Shown here: piece after piece, positions 1-8,337 of the stretch | Layout of the letters: every line of letters starts with the position of its first letter | How positions within the stretch are numbered: the stretch's first letter is position 1 | Assembly (NCBI GenBank): GCA_026931325.1 | Contig: JAIXLO010000096.1 | Location: 1-49,204, forward strand | DNA from: Chitinophagales bacterium | Lineage (GTDB): Bacteria > Bacteroidota > Bacteroidia > Chitinophagales > Chitinophagaceae | Length of the DNA: 49,204 nt | Reading direction: 5' to 3' | Notes under the pieces: generated by a model | What the model was told of the DNA's origin: nothing | What the model saw: the letters and a program-made list of their open reading frames with translations, nothing else | Databases searched by the model: none | Program-made: the position numbers and the translations under genes

Positions 1-1
1 A

Positions 2-1021
2 ACATTACCAGATATTTCTGAAATAGATTTAGTTGTAATTGGATGCAACGATTTAAGAGGCATAGGAATTAACAACTATAAAGAAAGTGCACCAGATAAA
101 ATTCGAAATGAATTTTATAAATTATATCATTGGCATAACGATGTAAGAGTAGCAGATTTTGGTAATATAAAAATTGGAGCTACTCTTCAAGATACTTATG
201 CTGCATTAAAAACTGTTATTACAGAATTGATAGAAAAAAAGAAAAAAGTAATTATTTTAGGCGGAAGCCATGATTTAACTTTAACACAATATGGAGCTTA
301 CAGTACTTTAGGACAAATAATTGAAGCAACTAATGTAGATGCAAGAATAGATTTGAATATGGATAGTGTGTTAGCTGCTGAAAGTTTTTTAATGGAAATG
401 TTGTGCAGTAGCCCTAATTATGTAAAGCATTATAACCACATAGGTTTTCAAAGTTATTTGGTACACCCAACAATGTTGGAAACTATTGATAAACTAAGGT
501 TTGATTGTTATAGAGTTGGAAGAGTAAAAGAGAATATTGAAGAAATGGAGCCTGTTATAAGAAACACCAATTTATTCAGCTTTGATATTTCTGCAATTCA
601 AAATGCACATGCCCCTTGTAATAAACTTACACCTAATGGATTAACTGGAGAAGAAGCTTGCACATTAATGCAATATGCAGGGCTTAGTACAAATATTAGT
701 AGTGTTGGTATTTATGGTTATTTACCATCTGAAGATGAGCATCAATTAACTGCAAAACAAATAAGCCAAATGCTCTGGTATTTTATGGATGGAATGTATA
801 AATGCAAACAAGAAGCAGAATTAAAAAATACACATGATTTTAATGAATACCATTTAGCATTTGCAGATGTATCAACATCATTTTTGCAAAGCAAAAGAAC
901 TGGTCGTTGGTGGATGCAATTACCAGATGGAAAATATATTGCTTGTAGTCAAACTGATTATATCATGGCTGCATCAAATGATATTCCTGAACGTTGGATG
1001 AGAGCTGTAGAAAGAAGTTAA
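2..1021 (+). CDS. Arginase/formimidoylglutamase-family ureohydrolase-like protein, 5' truncated by window edge
   Basis: The reading frame is open from the first bases of the window, so the N-terminus lies outside; about 339 codons are visible. The fold family is recognisable from an N-terminal stretch with VVIGCNDLRG, then GGSHDLTLTQYGAY, then DARIDLNMD and SFDISAIQNAHAP. These align in order with the metal-binding motifs GGDHS, DAHxD and SxDxDxxDP of arginase, agmatinase and formimidoylglutamase. Several usual manganese ligands look replaced: the His of DAHxD is Arg, and the SFDxD/DP motif keeps only the first Asp. True family members hydrolyse guanidino or formimino substrates in the cytosol. 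This Bacteroidota-type branch may be inactive or use another chemistry. No partner gene is visible; the next gene is about 390 bases away and belongs to a different region. Confidence 0.75.
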   Translation, partial: TLPDISEIDLVVIGCNDLRGIGINNYKESAPDKIRNEFYKLYHWHNDVRVADFGNIKIGATLQDTYAALKTVITELIEKKKKVIILGGSHDLTLTQYGAYSTLGQIIEATNVDARIDLNMDSVLAAESFLMEMLCSSPNYVKHYNHIGFQSYLVHPTMLETIDKLRFDCYRVGRVKENIEEMEPVIRNTNLFSFDISAIQNAHAPCNKLTPNGLTGEEACTLMQYAGLSTNISSVGIYGYLPSEDEHQLTAKQISQMLWYFMDGMYKCKQEAELKNTHDFNEYHLAFADVSTSFLQSKRTGRWWMQLPDGKYIACSQTDYIMAASNDIPERWMRAVERS

Positions 1022-1059
1022 TTTCAACAATACAAATTTATTAAAAGCAGTGCAATAAA

Positions 1060-1078
1060 TAGTAATTGTTCATTACTA
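1060..1078 (+). terminator. Weak hairpin after the ureohydrolase-like gene
   Basis: A perfect 7-bp stem TAGTAAT/ATTACTA with a 5-base loop lies 39 bases after the stop codon. No T run follows, so its role as a terminator is only suggested by position. Confidence 0.25.
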
Positions 1079-1223
1079 CAAATGATACAAAAAATTGCTT
1101 TACCCTAAAAAAACTAAGATATATAAAATACGAAAACAAACTATACAATAAACGCAATCAAAATTTTAATACAATAATTAACCACCAACAATTTTTCATT
1201 CTTTAAAAGTAATTTTAATAAAT

Positions 1224-1257
1224 TTTGATTGAGAATTAATATAGTTGCGTATATTTG
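1224..1257 (+). promoter_or_regulatory. Bacteroidota-type promoter (TTTG and TATATTTG boxes)
   Basis: TTTG at 1224-1227 and a perfect TAnnTTTG match, TATATTTG, at 1250-1257 are separated by 22 bases, which fits the -33/-7 promoter layout known for the Bacteroidota primary sigma factor. The predicted start of transcription falls at about the 14-base repeat at 1261, so the transcript would carry a leader of about 150 bases before the lipoprotein gene. The rest of 1079-1223 is AT-rich with no gene that I can see. Confidence 0.5.
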
Positions 1258-1260
1258 GAC

Positions 1261-1370
1261 GTTGTAAGCAACCCAGTCGCAATCACCCTAAAGGTGTAAC
1301 GACGACAAAAGGAAAAAACTTAAACGGACATGAATATAACAAACTACCAAAGGATACGGGACAATAGTCC
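1261..1370 (+). other. Structured leader with shared 14-base motif
   Basis: The leader starts with GTTGTAAGCAACCC (1261-1274), which can fold as GTTG-taag-CAAC and recurs at 5144-5157. It is followed by a nested hairpin: GTCG 1276-1279 pairs with CGAC 1300-1303, and CACC 1284-1287 pairs with GGTG 1293-1296 around a 5-base loop. A further hairpin pairs GGAC 1359-1362 with GTCC 1367-1370. I do not recognise a known riboswitch. It could be an untranslated regulatory leader or the boundary sequence of a mobile cassette. Confidence 0.35.
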
Positions 1371-1414
1371 ACTAATCGGATTTTTTGTAATTTTAAATTC
1401 ATAAATCTATTATT

Positions 1415-2368
1415 ATGTTACGCCAATTAATATTATTTATTTTTTGCTGCCTGTTTTTACTCACATCCTGTAAAAAAAATAAGCCAGACCCCCAATGTAT
1501 TGCTCCTGCCATTATACCAATGCAGCCCTACTCTTATCCTGTATGGCATCCAAATGGACAAACAATTGGATTTAACCATACGCCATTAGCAGGCATTGGT
1601 TCAAATGGCAATGCCCCTTGTATCTGGTATAGCTATATGGGTAAAGCAGACTCAACGGGTTTTTATTTAATGAACAGGGATGGTACAGGCTTTAAAAGAG
1701 TAACCAACTTTTACCTTAATACACCGGCGTGGTCTCCTGATGGACATTGGATTGCATTTTCCATTCCACCCAACATTTATAAAATGCCGTTCAATGGTAG
1801 CACTTTTGATACAACACAAATTATTCAGTTAACTACAACCGGAGGCAATTTTTATCCGAGTTGGACACCCGAAGGGGACAGCATTTTTTATGACTCCAAT
1901 GTAGGTACGAACGGACAGGGGTATTATGTATGGAAAATGGCACGTGATGGTGGTGGAAAGATAGGATTTCCAGAAACCGGACGACAACCATTTGCAGCAA
2001 ATAATGGTAAAATCTATTATGTAGGTGGAGTAAACGGACAGCCTGAGATTTTCTCTATGAACCGGGATGGAAGTGGAAAAACACAAGTAACATTAAATGG
2101 GCAATATGGAAATAGGCGTACACCAAAGTTCTTTGGCAACAACTTATTTTATGAGGACAACGGAACGTTGCGAAAGATAAATACAGCAGGTATAGATATT
2201 ACACTTGCAAACCCATCGGTTACTTACGATATATCTGTAACAGGTGAAATTGTTTACAGCAAAATGGAATCTGATATTATGAAATACAATAAACAAATTG
2301 GCACATTGTGGATTATGAATGCCGATGGCACAAACAACAGACAACTTACTTTTAATAACAGTTTTTAA
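1415..2368 (+). CDS. TolB-like PD40 beta-propeller lipoprotein
   Basis: The protein has 317 residues. It opens with a lipoprotein signal, MLRQLILFIFCCLFLLTSC, where Cys19 is the predicted lipidated residue. The mature part carries repeated PD40/WD40-like blades of the TolB type: PVWHPNGQTIGF, NRDGTGFKRVTNF with PAWSPDGHWIAF, PSWTPEGDSIFY, NRDGSGKTQVTLNG and, at the end, NADGTNNRQLTFN. Such propellers usually bind peptides or other proteins at the cell surface or in the periplasm; no enzymatic residues are visible. It starts at an ATG about 150 bases after a good TATATTTG promoter and is followed after 12 bases by the S8 protease prodomain, so the two are probably co-transcribed. Substrate or partner cannot be told from the sequence. 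Confidence 0.8.
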   Translation: MLRQLILFIFCCLFLLTSCKKNKPDPQCIAPAIIPMQPYSYPVWHPNGQTIGFNHTPLAGIGSNGNAPCIWYSYMGKADSTGFYLMNRDGTGFKRVTNFYLNTPAWSPDGHWIAFSIPPNIYKMPFNGSTFDTTQIIQLTTTGGNFYPSWTPEGDSIFYDSNVGTNGQGYYVWKMARDGGGKIGFPETGRQPFAANNGKIYYVGGVNGQPEIFSMNRDGSGKTQVTLNGQYGNRRTPKFFGNNLFYEDNGTLRKINTAGIDITLANPSVTYDISVTGEIVYSKMESDIMKYNKQIGTLWIMNADGTNNRQLTFNNSF

Positions 2369-2380
2369 CCAATCCTTAAT

Positions 2381-2770
2381 ATGAAAAAAGTTATAACAAT
2401 AATACTCTTTTTAGTTTGCTATACATACACGTTTTCGCAGGCAAACCTAAATAATGAAGTGCTGGTTTATTTCAAAACCGGAGTACAAAGAGTAGCACCA
2501 TCTTACACTACAAGCAGTATCACCTCTCAAAACATTTTGAATGTTTTGAATAATTACAGCATACCCGCTTCAAATGTTATCCCCTCTTTCCCTGCATTTA
2601 ACGAGGCTGATACCGTACAATATGAAATTGGCGAAAGCTCCCGGCAAATGAACAGGGCTAAGGTATTTACAATTACAGTAACCAACCCTAACACCAAAAC
2701 CAACCTGATTAATGATTTAATGGGGCTTTCGGAAGTTTTGTATGCAGAACCAAACGGGAACGGTGTCTAA
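2381..2770 (+). CDS. S8 protease, N-terminal signal peptide and prodomain fragment (frameshifted)
   Basis: These 129 residues are the start of a secreted subtilase. A signal peptide (MKKVITIILFLVCYTYTFSQ, cleaved near SQ-AN) is followed by a propeptide-like region that ends in VLYAEPNG, the usual 'YAEPN' junction between an inhibitor-I9-like prodomain and the S8 catalytic domain. Translation then meets a stop at 2768-2770, while the catalytic domain continues in another frame that overlaps by about 30 bases. One inserted base, or two deleted, near 2750-2762 (around AAACGGGAACGG) joins the two into one protein of about 835 residues. It may be a real inactivating mutation or a sequence error. 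There is no obvious slippery heptamer to suggest programmed frameshifting. Confidence 0.75.
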   Translation: MKKVITIILFLVCYTYTFSQANLNNEVLVYFKTGVQRVAPSYTTSSITSQNILNVLNNYSIPASNVIPSFPAFNEADTVQYEIGESSRQMNRAKVFTITVTNPNTKTNLINDLMGLSEVLYAEPNGNGV

Positions 2771-4874
2771 TAACATTATTCCTATTGATGGCAGGTTTGG
2801 GCAGCAATGGGGTTTGAGGAATACAATAGTTCCCGGGGCTGATATTCATGCCGACCCGGCTTGGGATATTTTTACCGGAAATCCGAATGCTATTATCGCA
2901 GTCATTGACAATGGTGTTGACCGAAACCATAATGATTTGGATACAAAAATTTTGGGCGGTGACAATGGTTTTGAGATTTTAACAGACCCCTTTGTAGGTG
3001 ACTTTAGCCATGGCTCCCATGTAGCCGGTATTGCTGCTGCCATATCAAACAATGGAGGGAATAATGGTGTGGCTGGTGTTGACTGGTTGGCGAGAATTCA
3101 CCCAAAGAATATTTTTGACGGCAATGGCGACCCTGATATTACAACCAGCATAATTGATGCTGTCAACTTTAGCCCTAATGTGTGGACATTGAATAACAGT
3201 TGGGGAACAAGGAATCAGGACGGCTCACCCGGAAGATATTCTGTAACTATAAGAAGTGCATTTGCCCATGCGTACAGAAATAACAGGGTTTCGTGTATTG
3301 CAATGGGAAACCATCAAGATGATTTTCCTGATGAAGTAGCTTTTCCTGCGGGAATAAATTCCGGAGTAATTGCAGTAGGGGCAACAGATATGAATGATAA
3401 CATTACTTGGTTTTCCGCCAATGGTCCGCATATAGATGTGGCAGCACCGGGGCAGGGTATATGGTCAACAAATTTCAATAATGGCTATGTCCCTTTATCA
3501 GGAACCTCAATGGCAACGCCACACGTATCTGGTCTTGCCTCTTTATTAAAAGGTTTTAATACCAATTTGGCAAATGATGATATTGAGCAAATAATTCGAT
3601 TATCGGCAGATGATAGAGGTGCAGTGGGGTTTGATAATGCATTCGGTACTGGTCGAATAAATGCAGAAAGGGCATTGCAGTTTTTACAGGCACCCAATAC
3701 GCTGCAACACCTAAATGTTACCGGAGGCACAATATTTAACACAAGCGGAAACATGACAAGAATATTTTTAGGTGTACCCGGTTTGCCCGATGCTGCTTAT
3801 ATTGTACGAAGAAGTGAGGTAAGAACAAATATAACTTTCCCTCCTATGTGCAATATGATAGGGGTTTGGGGGCGTGGTGTAGGAACTACGGGATACAGGG
3901 AAGAAAACGGACGGAGTTTTGGTGAGGGCATTTGTGAAATTGTTCCCGGCACATTAACAAATACAAGTGCCACATTAAGAACGTGGATTTATGAGGTTTG
4001 GACAATTACAGGGCAACGCTTGGGCTTTTATCCAAGTGCAGCAAGAAATACACGATTTGAATATACTATTCTTGGGGAACCCCTGCCATCCAATATAGTT
4101 GGAGATGCTTCATTTTGTACTTCTGCAACATACAGTTTAAACATCAATCCACCCGTAGGTGCAACTGTTACTTGGTCTGCATCACCTTCCGGTGTTGTTT
4201 CCATAAGCCCAACAACAGGTAATTCCACCACTGTTACAAAATTGACGGATGGCAGTTTTACCCTTACAGCAACTATTACCAATGCATGTGGAAACAATCC
4301 TGTTGCCATCCAAAGAACATTATTGGCAGGACCGCCGCCTGTAACCATTGCCGGACCATACGACCCTGTTCAACATACAATAATGGGAGTTGCCTGTGTT
4401 GGTGAGGAGTATTATTTTACACCTTATGAGTATTATAATCCCAACGACAGTTATGTTTGGACACTATTTCCACCACCGGGTTCAGGCGAATTTCCAAGAT
4501 TATTTTCAGGTTCACAGGTTCAGTTTGATTTTGTTGTCACAGGCTATCATACTTTACGAGTTTCAAAAACTAATAGTTGTGGTACTACCTATACCGATAT
4601 GAATATAAATGTTCAGGAATGTTTTTATTTCAGGCTATCGACATCACCTAATCCTGCAACTAACCAAATAAATGTTGTTATTGACGATGAAACTTATCAG
4701 GTAAAAGCACTTAGCACAGACACAGATGTTAAGTTTGAACTATTTAATTTCAATACAGGACTTCAACAACGACAATGGGCATTCAAAAATGTTCAAAACC
4801 GGTTCAACTTAAACCTGTCAGGGGTAAATGCAGGCGTGTACATACTTAGAGCAACAAAGGGAAAATATAAATAG
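2742..4874 (+). CDS. S8 (subtilisin-like) serine protease with T9SS type A sorting domain, catalytic part
   Basis: Residues 40-290 form a peptidase S8 domain with the full triad: Asp56 in IAVIDNGVD, His90 in SHGSHVAG (Ser replaces the usual Thr of HGTH) and Ser256 in SGTSMATPHVSG, with oxyanion Asn152 in NNSWG. An unassigned beta-rich segment follows, then an Ig-like domain around residues 450-530, a short cysteine-containing domain (GPYDPVQHTIMGVAC), and a C-terminal sorting domain (SPNPATNQINVVI to GVYILRATKGKYK). Such proteins are exported by Sec and then carried across the outer membrane by T9SS. The initial Met used here is arbitrary, because the true N-terminus is the fragment at 2381 in another frame. 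An in-frame TAG at 4872-4874 cuts the sorting domain; seven more codons (AIKVIVN) follow before a second TAG at 4896-4898. The last 139 codons are identical to those of the S1 protease downstream. Confidence 0.85.
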   Translation: MQNQTGTVSNNIIPIDGRFGQQWGLRNTIVPGADIHADPAWDIFTGNPNAIIAVIDNGVDRNHNDLDTKILGGDNGFEILTDPFVGDFSHGSHVAGIAAAISNNGGNNGVAGVDWLARIHPKNIFDGNGDPDITTSIIDAVNFSPNVWTLNNSWGTRNQDGSPGRYSVTIRSAFAHAYRNNRVSCIAMGNHQDDFPDEVAFPAGINSGVIAVGATDMNDNITWFSANGPHIDVAAPGQGIWSTNFNNGYVPLSGTSMATPHVSGLASLLKGFNTNLANDDIEQIIRLSADDRGAVGFDNAFGTGRINAERALQFLQAPNTLQHLNVTGGTIFNTSGNMTRIFLGVPGLPDAAYIVRRSEVRTNITFPPMCNMIGVWGRGVGTTGYREENGRSFGEGICEIVPGTLTNTSATLRTWIYEVWTITGQRLGFYPSAARNTRFEYTILGEPLPSNIVGDASFCTSATYSLNINPPVGATVTWSASPSGVVSISPTTGNSTTVTKLTDGSFTLTATITNACGNNPVAIQRTLLAGPPPVTIAGPYDPVQHTIMGVACVGEEYYFTPYEYYNPNDSYVWTLFPPPGSGEFPRLFSGSQVQFDFVVTGYHTLRVSKTNSCGTTYTDMNINVQECFYFRLSTSPNPATNQINVVIDDETYQVKALSTDTDVKFELFNFNTGLQQRQWAFKNVQNRFNLNLSGVNAGVYILRATKGKYK

Positions 4875-5010
4875 GCTATAAAAGTCATAGTAAATTAGAA
4901 AATCAGAATGAAATTGGCTGACGAATACAATCTCAGCCCATTTTTATTCTTAGACAGACATTACACAATAGGGTATGCTTACAACAAGGTATTGCCAAAA
5001 GCGGAGCTGA
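4457..5010 (+). repeat. 554-bp direct repeat, copy 1
   Basis: This segment matches 7920-8473 at a constant offset of 3463 bases. It covers the end of the protease gene, the amber codon and its tail, a non-coding stretch and the first arm of the palindromic element. By eye I see only about three differences, all in the last 25 bases. Identity starts abruptly inside the coding sequence, while the preceding codons are similar only at protein level, which points to recent duplication or gene conversion. Confidence 0.85.
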
Positions 5011-5107
5011 ACGGCTTCGATTGGACTTTTGTGCAAGGTTCAGCATTCGTTCTTCGATTGAACTTTTGTACTAAAAGTCCCCGCCTTCGGCAATACCCAA
5101 AACGTTA
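4983..5107 (+). repeat. attC-like palindromic element 1
   Basis: It starts AACAAGGTATTGCC and ends with GGCAATACCCAAAACGTTA. The arms pair as GGTATTGCC/GGCAATACC, followed by a partly mismatched spacer and GCGG/CCGC. An inner stem, GGACTTTT/AAAAGTCC, closes the middle. Two related direct repeats (CTTCGATTGGACTTTTGTG and CTTCGATTGAACTTTTGTA) lie inside. The overall plan, AAC then imperfect paired boxes then GTT, is that of an attC site. The core is 125 bases, which is within the attC size range. Confidence 0.5.
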
Positions 5108-5143
5108 GTAGCCATTTTAACCAAAACCTGCATAAATGAAAGA

Positions 5144-5157
5144 GTTGTAAGCAACCC
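5144..5157 (+). repeat. Second copy of the GTTGTAAGCAACCC motif
   Basis: It is identical to 1261-1274 over 14 bases. As in the first copy, it lies upstream of a gene pair in the island, here about 260 bases before the barrel protein, and just after a GTTA element boundary. The stretch from here to 5407 also holds a TAATTTTG box and a 25-codon signal-peptide-like ORF. Confidence 0.45.
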
Positions 5158-5269
5158 TTCCGACACACACCTTAACAGTCCGAAGTTTACAATTTCTTAA
5201 CCCCATTTTTAGATTTTTCGTTGCAGCATTCCTATTCCAAATACTATCTTACATTTAGTTTTAAGGTAC

Positions 5270-5277
5270 TAATTTTG
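5270..5277 (+). promoter_or_regulatory. -7 box TAATTTTG upstream of the barrel/S1 protease pair
   Basis: This is a perfect TAnnTTTG match, 20 bases before a small ORF and 131 bases before the barrel protein gene. I see no convincing TTG -33 box at the right distance, so the call rests on the -7 match and position only. Confidence 0.35.
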
Positions 5278-5296
5278 CCAAAGAAAAACAATCACT

Positions 5297-5374
5297 ATGA
5301 AATCATTGATATTTCTTGCTACGGCAATTATACTTTTTGGCAGCAGGTTTAAGACAATAGGAGCAGGCATTTGA
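5297..5374 (+). CDS. 25-residue signal-peptide-like remnant
   Basis: It encodes a short peptide starting MKSLIFLATAIILFGSRFK that looks like a signal peptide with a few following residues and then a stop. It is probably the start of a lost or truncated secreted-protein gene between a promoter-like box and the barrel protein gene. A translated leader peptide is also possible. Nothing else supports a function. Confidence 0.25.
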   Translation: MKSLIFLATAIILFGSRFKTIGAGI

Positions 5375-5407
5375 TTCAATTATTCTTTAACCTCAAAAAA
5401 TAAGTTT

Positions 5408-6163
5408 ATGAAAAAAATATTGCATTCTTTAGTTATCGCAACTGTCGGGCTTCTTTTTCATAGCGATATTAATGCACAGGCAAGAACGAATTTAGATACT
5501 GCAAAGTCAAGAATAGAAAATGGAAGAATTGGTATAACAATACCCGTAATATATAACAATTCAAAAGGCGTATATTATACTTCAGGCAACAGAAGAGAAC
5601 CAACCGGAAACGCAATCAGCTATGGCATAAATATCAATTATTCTCATTTTCTTTATAAAAACTTGTATATTATCGGAGGAGTTGGTCTTTATGCTCAAAA
5701 TTTTGACATACAAAGACCCTTTCAGTATAAAACTCCCGACGGTACCGAGCCTTTGGTTAGCACAAAAAAGTACACCTATCAAAACATTCAATTTTTGATA
5801 GGTGTGGGATGCGAGAAAATGATTAGCGACAAATGGTCTTTGGGGGGGCAGTTGTCTTATAATATCTACTCTTCATATAGGCAAAAGTATGAGCAAGAGT
5901 ATTTTCCCGGCAAAAACGAAGTTTATAAAAACCGCCTAATGCTTGGGAGTACCGTAAACTTGGATTTGAGATGTGAGCGATATTTGAACAATCGGTTTTC
6001 GATTGGAGCAGCGATTATTTTTCCTGTATACACTCATTGGAATGATGATAAAATATTTAACAAGTATGATTATGCGGATGACACACAAATTATAGCGTAC
6101 CCTAAATTTTCATTAGGTGCTAATCTTTCAGTCTATTGCCAATTAAAAAATAAGCGTTTATGA
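5408..6163 (+). CDS. Secreted outer-membrane beta-barrel-like protein
   Basis: The protein has 251 residues and opens with a signal peptide (MKKILHSLVIATVGLLFHSDINAQ, likely cleaved after AQ). The rest alternates polar and aromatic residues in strands, for example YGININYSHFLYKNLYIIGGVGLYAQNF, KWSLGGQLSYNIYS and RFSIGAAIIFPVYTHW. This is typical of small outer-membrane barrel proteins of Bacteroidota (porin/OMP_b-brl type). No catalytic motif is seen. Its TGA stop overlaps the ATG of the S1 protease (ATGA at 6160-6163), so the two are translationally coupled and may work together, for instance as a surface anchor or receptor beside the protease; that is inference. Confidence 0.7.
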   Translation: MKKILHSLVIATVGLLFHSDINAQARTNLDTAKSRIENGRIGITIPVIYNNSKGVYYTSGNRREPTGNAISYGININYSHFLYKNLYIIGGVGLYAQNFDIQRPFQYKTPDGTEPLVSTKKYTYQNIQFLIGVGCEKMISDKWSLGGQLSYNIYSSYRQKYEQEYFPGKNEVYKNRLMLGSTVNLDLRCERYLNNRFSIGAAIIFPVYTHWNDDKIFNKYDYADDTQIIAYPKFSLGANLSVYCQLKNKRL

Positions 6164-8337
6164 GAAAGCTAATTACAACCGTAGCATTTTTCGTTTTACT
6201 TTTTTCGTTCTTCTCGGCTAATGCACAAGTAAAGACAAACCTCAGTAATCCAGATAAAATATCAAATAAGGGGAAATTTAATAAAAGTTACAAAACAGAT
6301 ATTGACTTTGAAGTTCCGAAGAAGAATATCAAAGAGTTGCTCGAAAATGAGGAAGCAGACTATGCTTCAACAAACGAGGATAGACCATTCAGACTTGCAA
6401 TCGCTATTCCTGTTGACATTGATATTACAAAACAGGCAAACTGGTCATTTGAAAATAAATTTGCTTATGGTAAATTTTCTATTCGATTAAACGGGGCTTT
6501 ATCTTCAAGTATAAATTTTGACAAGTTCAATTTACCTTCGAACACAGAAATGTACATTTATAATGAGAGCGGAAACATGATAACTGGGCCAATTACTGAA
6601 AAAGAAAATAATCCAAATAATGTTTGGGGAAGCTGGGTCTATCAAGGTGAGTATTTGAACATTGAAATAAAAACACCAACCTCAACATATAAAGATCTCA
6701 TATTGCATTCAAACAATATTGCTTATGGCTACAAGCACATTTATCAAATAGAAACTGCAGGTTTCGGCACTTCCGAATCCTGCAACATTAATGTAATCTG
6801 CCCATTAGGAACTGGTTGGGAAACAGAAAGAAATTCTGTAGCTCTTGTCCTTAATGATAATGGACAAGATTGGTGCAGCGGGGCGATGGTAATGAACACT
6901 TGCAATACTAACAGGCCATTTTTTCTTACTGCAAATCATTGCTTTACAGGTCAAAATGTAAATGCTTGGCGTTTCATGTTTCAGGCATGGAGTCCAACCT
7001 GCCCGCATCCAGGGGTGAATAATGATGGAGTTACTTATAATGGTTCTACATTAAGAGCAAACTGGGCTGGTACAGATTTTTGCTTAGTAGAACTAAGCAA
7101 TACTCCACCTGCAAATTCTGGAATAAATTACGCTGGCTGGAATAGAAACACTGCGGATATTATTCAAACCACAATTATTCATCATCCCCAAGGTGATGTT
7201 ATGAAAATTTCAAGAGACAATCAAGCACCTGTTTTTGATAATTTTTTGGGGGCACAATGTTGGAGATTAGGTTTAGACCAAGGGGCAACTCAAGGAGGCA
7301 GCTCTGGTGCACCTTATTTTGACCAAAATCATAGAATTATCGGGCAGCATTATGGGATAGATGATGGTAATTTACCAGTTTGTAATCGAAGTAGGAAATT
7401 TGGTGGCCGCTTTGACCTCTCATGGACTGGAGGCGGCACAAATGCAACAAGATTAAGCAACTGGCTTGACCCAAGCAATTCCGGAGCAATGACTACAAAC
7501 ACGACCAATGTATCTTTATTAACACCCACTACATTTTCTATTTCTGGCTCTGAACAGTTTTGTAACACTTCCACCACATACAGTATTCCCGGTCTACCCC
7601 TTGGCGCTACGGTTACATGGTCAACCTTGCCTTACTTGTTTGGTAATTACCCTTCGGGTTCTGCAATAATTAACACACCAAATTCACCTACTACAACATT
7701 AACTAAAACAGCCGATGGGGTATTTATATTAAGGGCTACTATTTCTAATGTATGCGGTAGCGGAACAATACAGATACAAAAGCAAATAGTTGCGGGGCCA
7801 CCTTTAATAAGTATTATTGGACCTTACGACCCAATACAACATACTATTATGGGTGTAGCGTGTGCAGGCGAAGAATATTATTTTATTTCCAACGATAGTG
7901 AAACAGGACAAACTTATACTTGGACACTATTTCCACCACCGGGTTCAGGCGAATTTCCAAGATTATTTTCAGGTTCACAGGTTCAGTTTGATTTTGTTGT
8001 CACAGGCTATCATACTTTACGAGTTTCAAAAACTAATAGTTGTGGTACTACCTATACCGATATGAATATAAATGTTCAGGAATGTTTTTATTTCAGGCTA
8101 TCGACATCACCTAATCCTGCAACTAACCAAATAAATGTTGTTATTGACGATGAAACTTATCAGGTAAAAGCACTTAGCACAGACACAGATGTTAAGTTTG
8201 AACTATTTAATTTCAATACAGGACTTCAACAACGACAATGGGCATTCAAAAATGTTCAAAACCGGTTCAACTTAAACCTGTCAGGGGTAAATGCAGGCGT
8301 GTACATACTTAGAGCAACAAAGGGAAAATATAAATAG
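6160..8337 (+). CDS. Lysyl-endopeptidase-like S1 serine protease with T9SS type A sorting domain
   Basis: The protein has 725 residues. A signal peptide (MRKLITTVAFFVLLFSFFSANAQ) and a propeptide of about 200 residues precede a chymotrypsin-fold domain from about residue 207. The triad is visible: His260 in FFLTANHCF, Asp306 in GTDFCLVEL and Ser382 in GGSSGAPYF. Conserved cysteines (CNINVICPLGTGW, DWCSGAMVMNTC) match the Achromobacter lysyl endopeptidase group, which cleaves after Lys; the specificity here is inferred. After the protease come an Ig-like domain, the GPYDPIQHTIMGVAC segment and a T9SS sorting domain identical to that of the S8 protease. It ends at the same in-frame TAG (8335-8337), seven codons before a second TAG (AIKVIVN in between). 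The protein is probably secreted; whether the shortened sorting signal still works is open. Confidence 0.85.
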   Translation: MRKLITTVAFFVLLFSFFSANAQVKTNLSNPDKISNKGKFNKSYKTDIDFEVPKKNIKELLENEEADYASTNEDRPFRLAIAIPVDIDITKQANWSFENKFAYGKFSIRLNGALSSSINFDKFNLPSNTEMYIYNESGNMITGPITEKENNPNNVWGSWVYQGEYLNIEIKTPTSTYKDLILHSNNIAYGYKHIYQIETAGFGTSESCNINVICPLGTGWETERNSVALVLNDNGQDWCSGAMVMNTCNTNRPFFLTANHCFTGQNVNAWRFMFQAWSPTCPHPGVNNDGVTYNGSTLRANWAGTDFCLVELSNTPPANSGINYAGWNRNTADIIQTTIIHHPQGDVMKISRDNQAPVFDNFLGAQCWRLGLDQGATQGGSSGAPYFDQNHRIIGQHYGIDDGNLPVCNRSRKFGGRFDLSWTGGGTNATRLSNWLDPSNSGAMTTNTTNVSLLTPTTFSISGSEQFCNTSTTYSIPGLPLGATVTWSTLPYLFGNYPSGSAIINTPNSPTTTLTKTADGVFILRATISNVCGSGTIQIQKQIVAGPPLISIIGPYDPIQHTIMGVACAGEEYYFISNDSETGQTYTWTLFPPPGSGEFPRLFSGSQVQFDFVVTGYHTLRVSKTNSCGTTYTDMNINVQECFYFRLSTSPNPATNQINVVIDDETYQVKALSTDTDVKFELFNFNTGLQQRQWAFKNVQNRFNLNLSGVNAGVYILRATKGKYK

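Noticed and set aside
1829-2344. Two minus-strand frames inside the lipoprotein gene
   Set aside because: They are opposite a recognisable beta-propeller protein and show no signal or domain.
4028-4348. 106-codon minus-strand frame within the S8 protease gene
   Set aside because: It is an antisense shadow of the Ig-like domain; the plus-strand protein is clearly the real one.
4908-5108. 66-residue ORF through the first palindromic element, and its relative at 8371-8580
   Set aside because: The shared start (MKLADEYNLSPFLFLD) follows from the 554-bp duplication, and the rest simply translates the palindrome arms, with different outcomes in the two copies.
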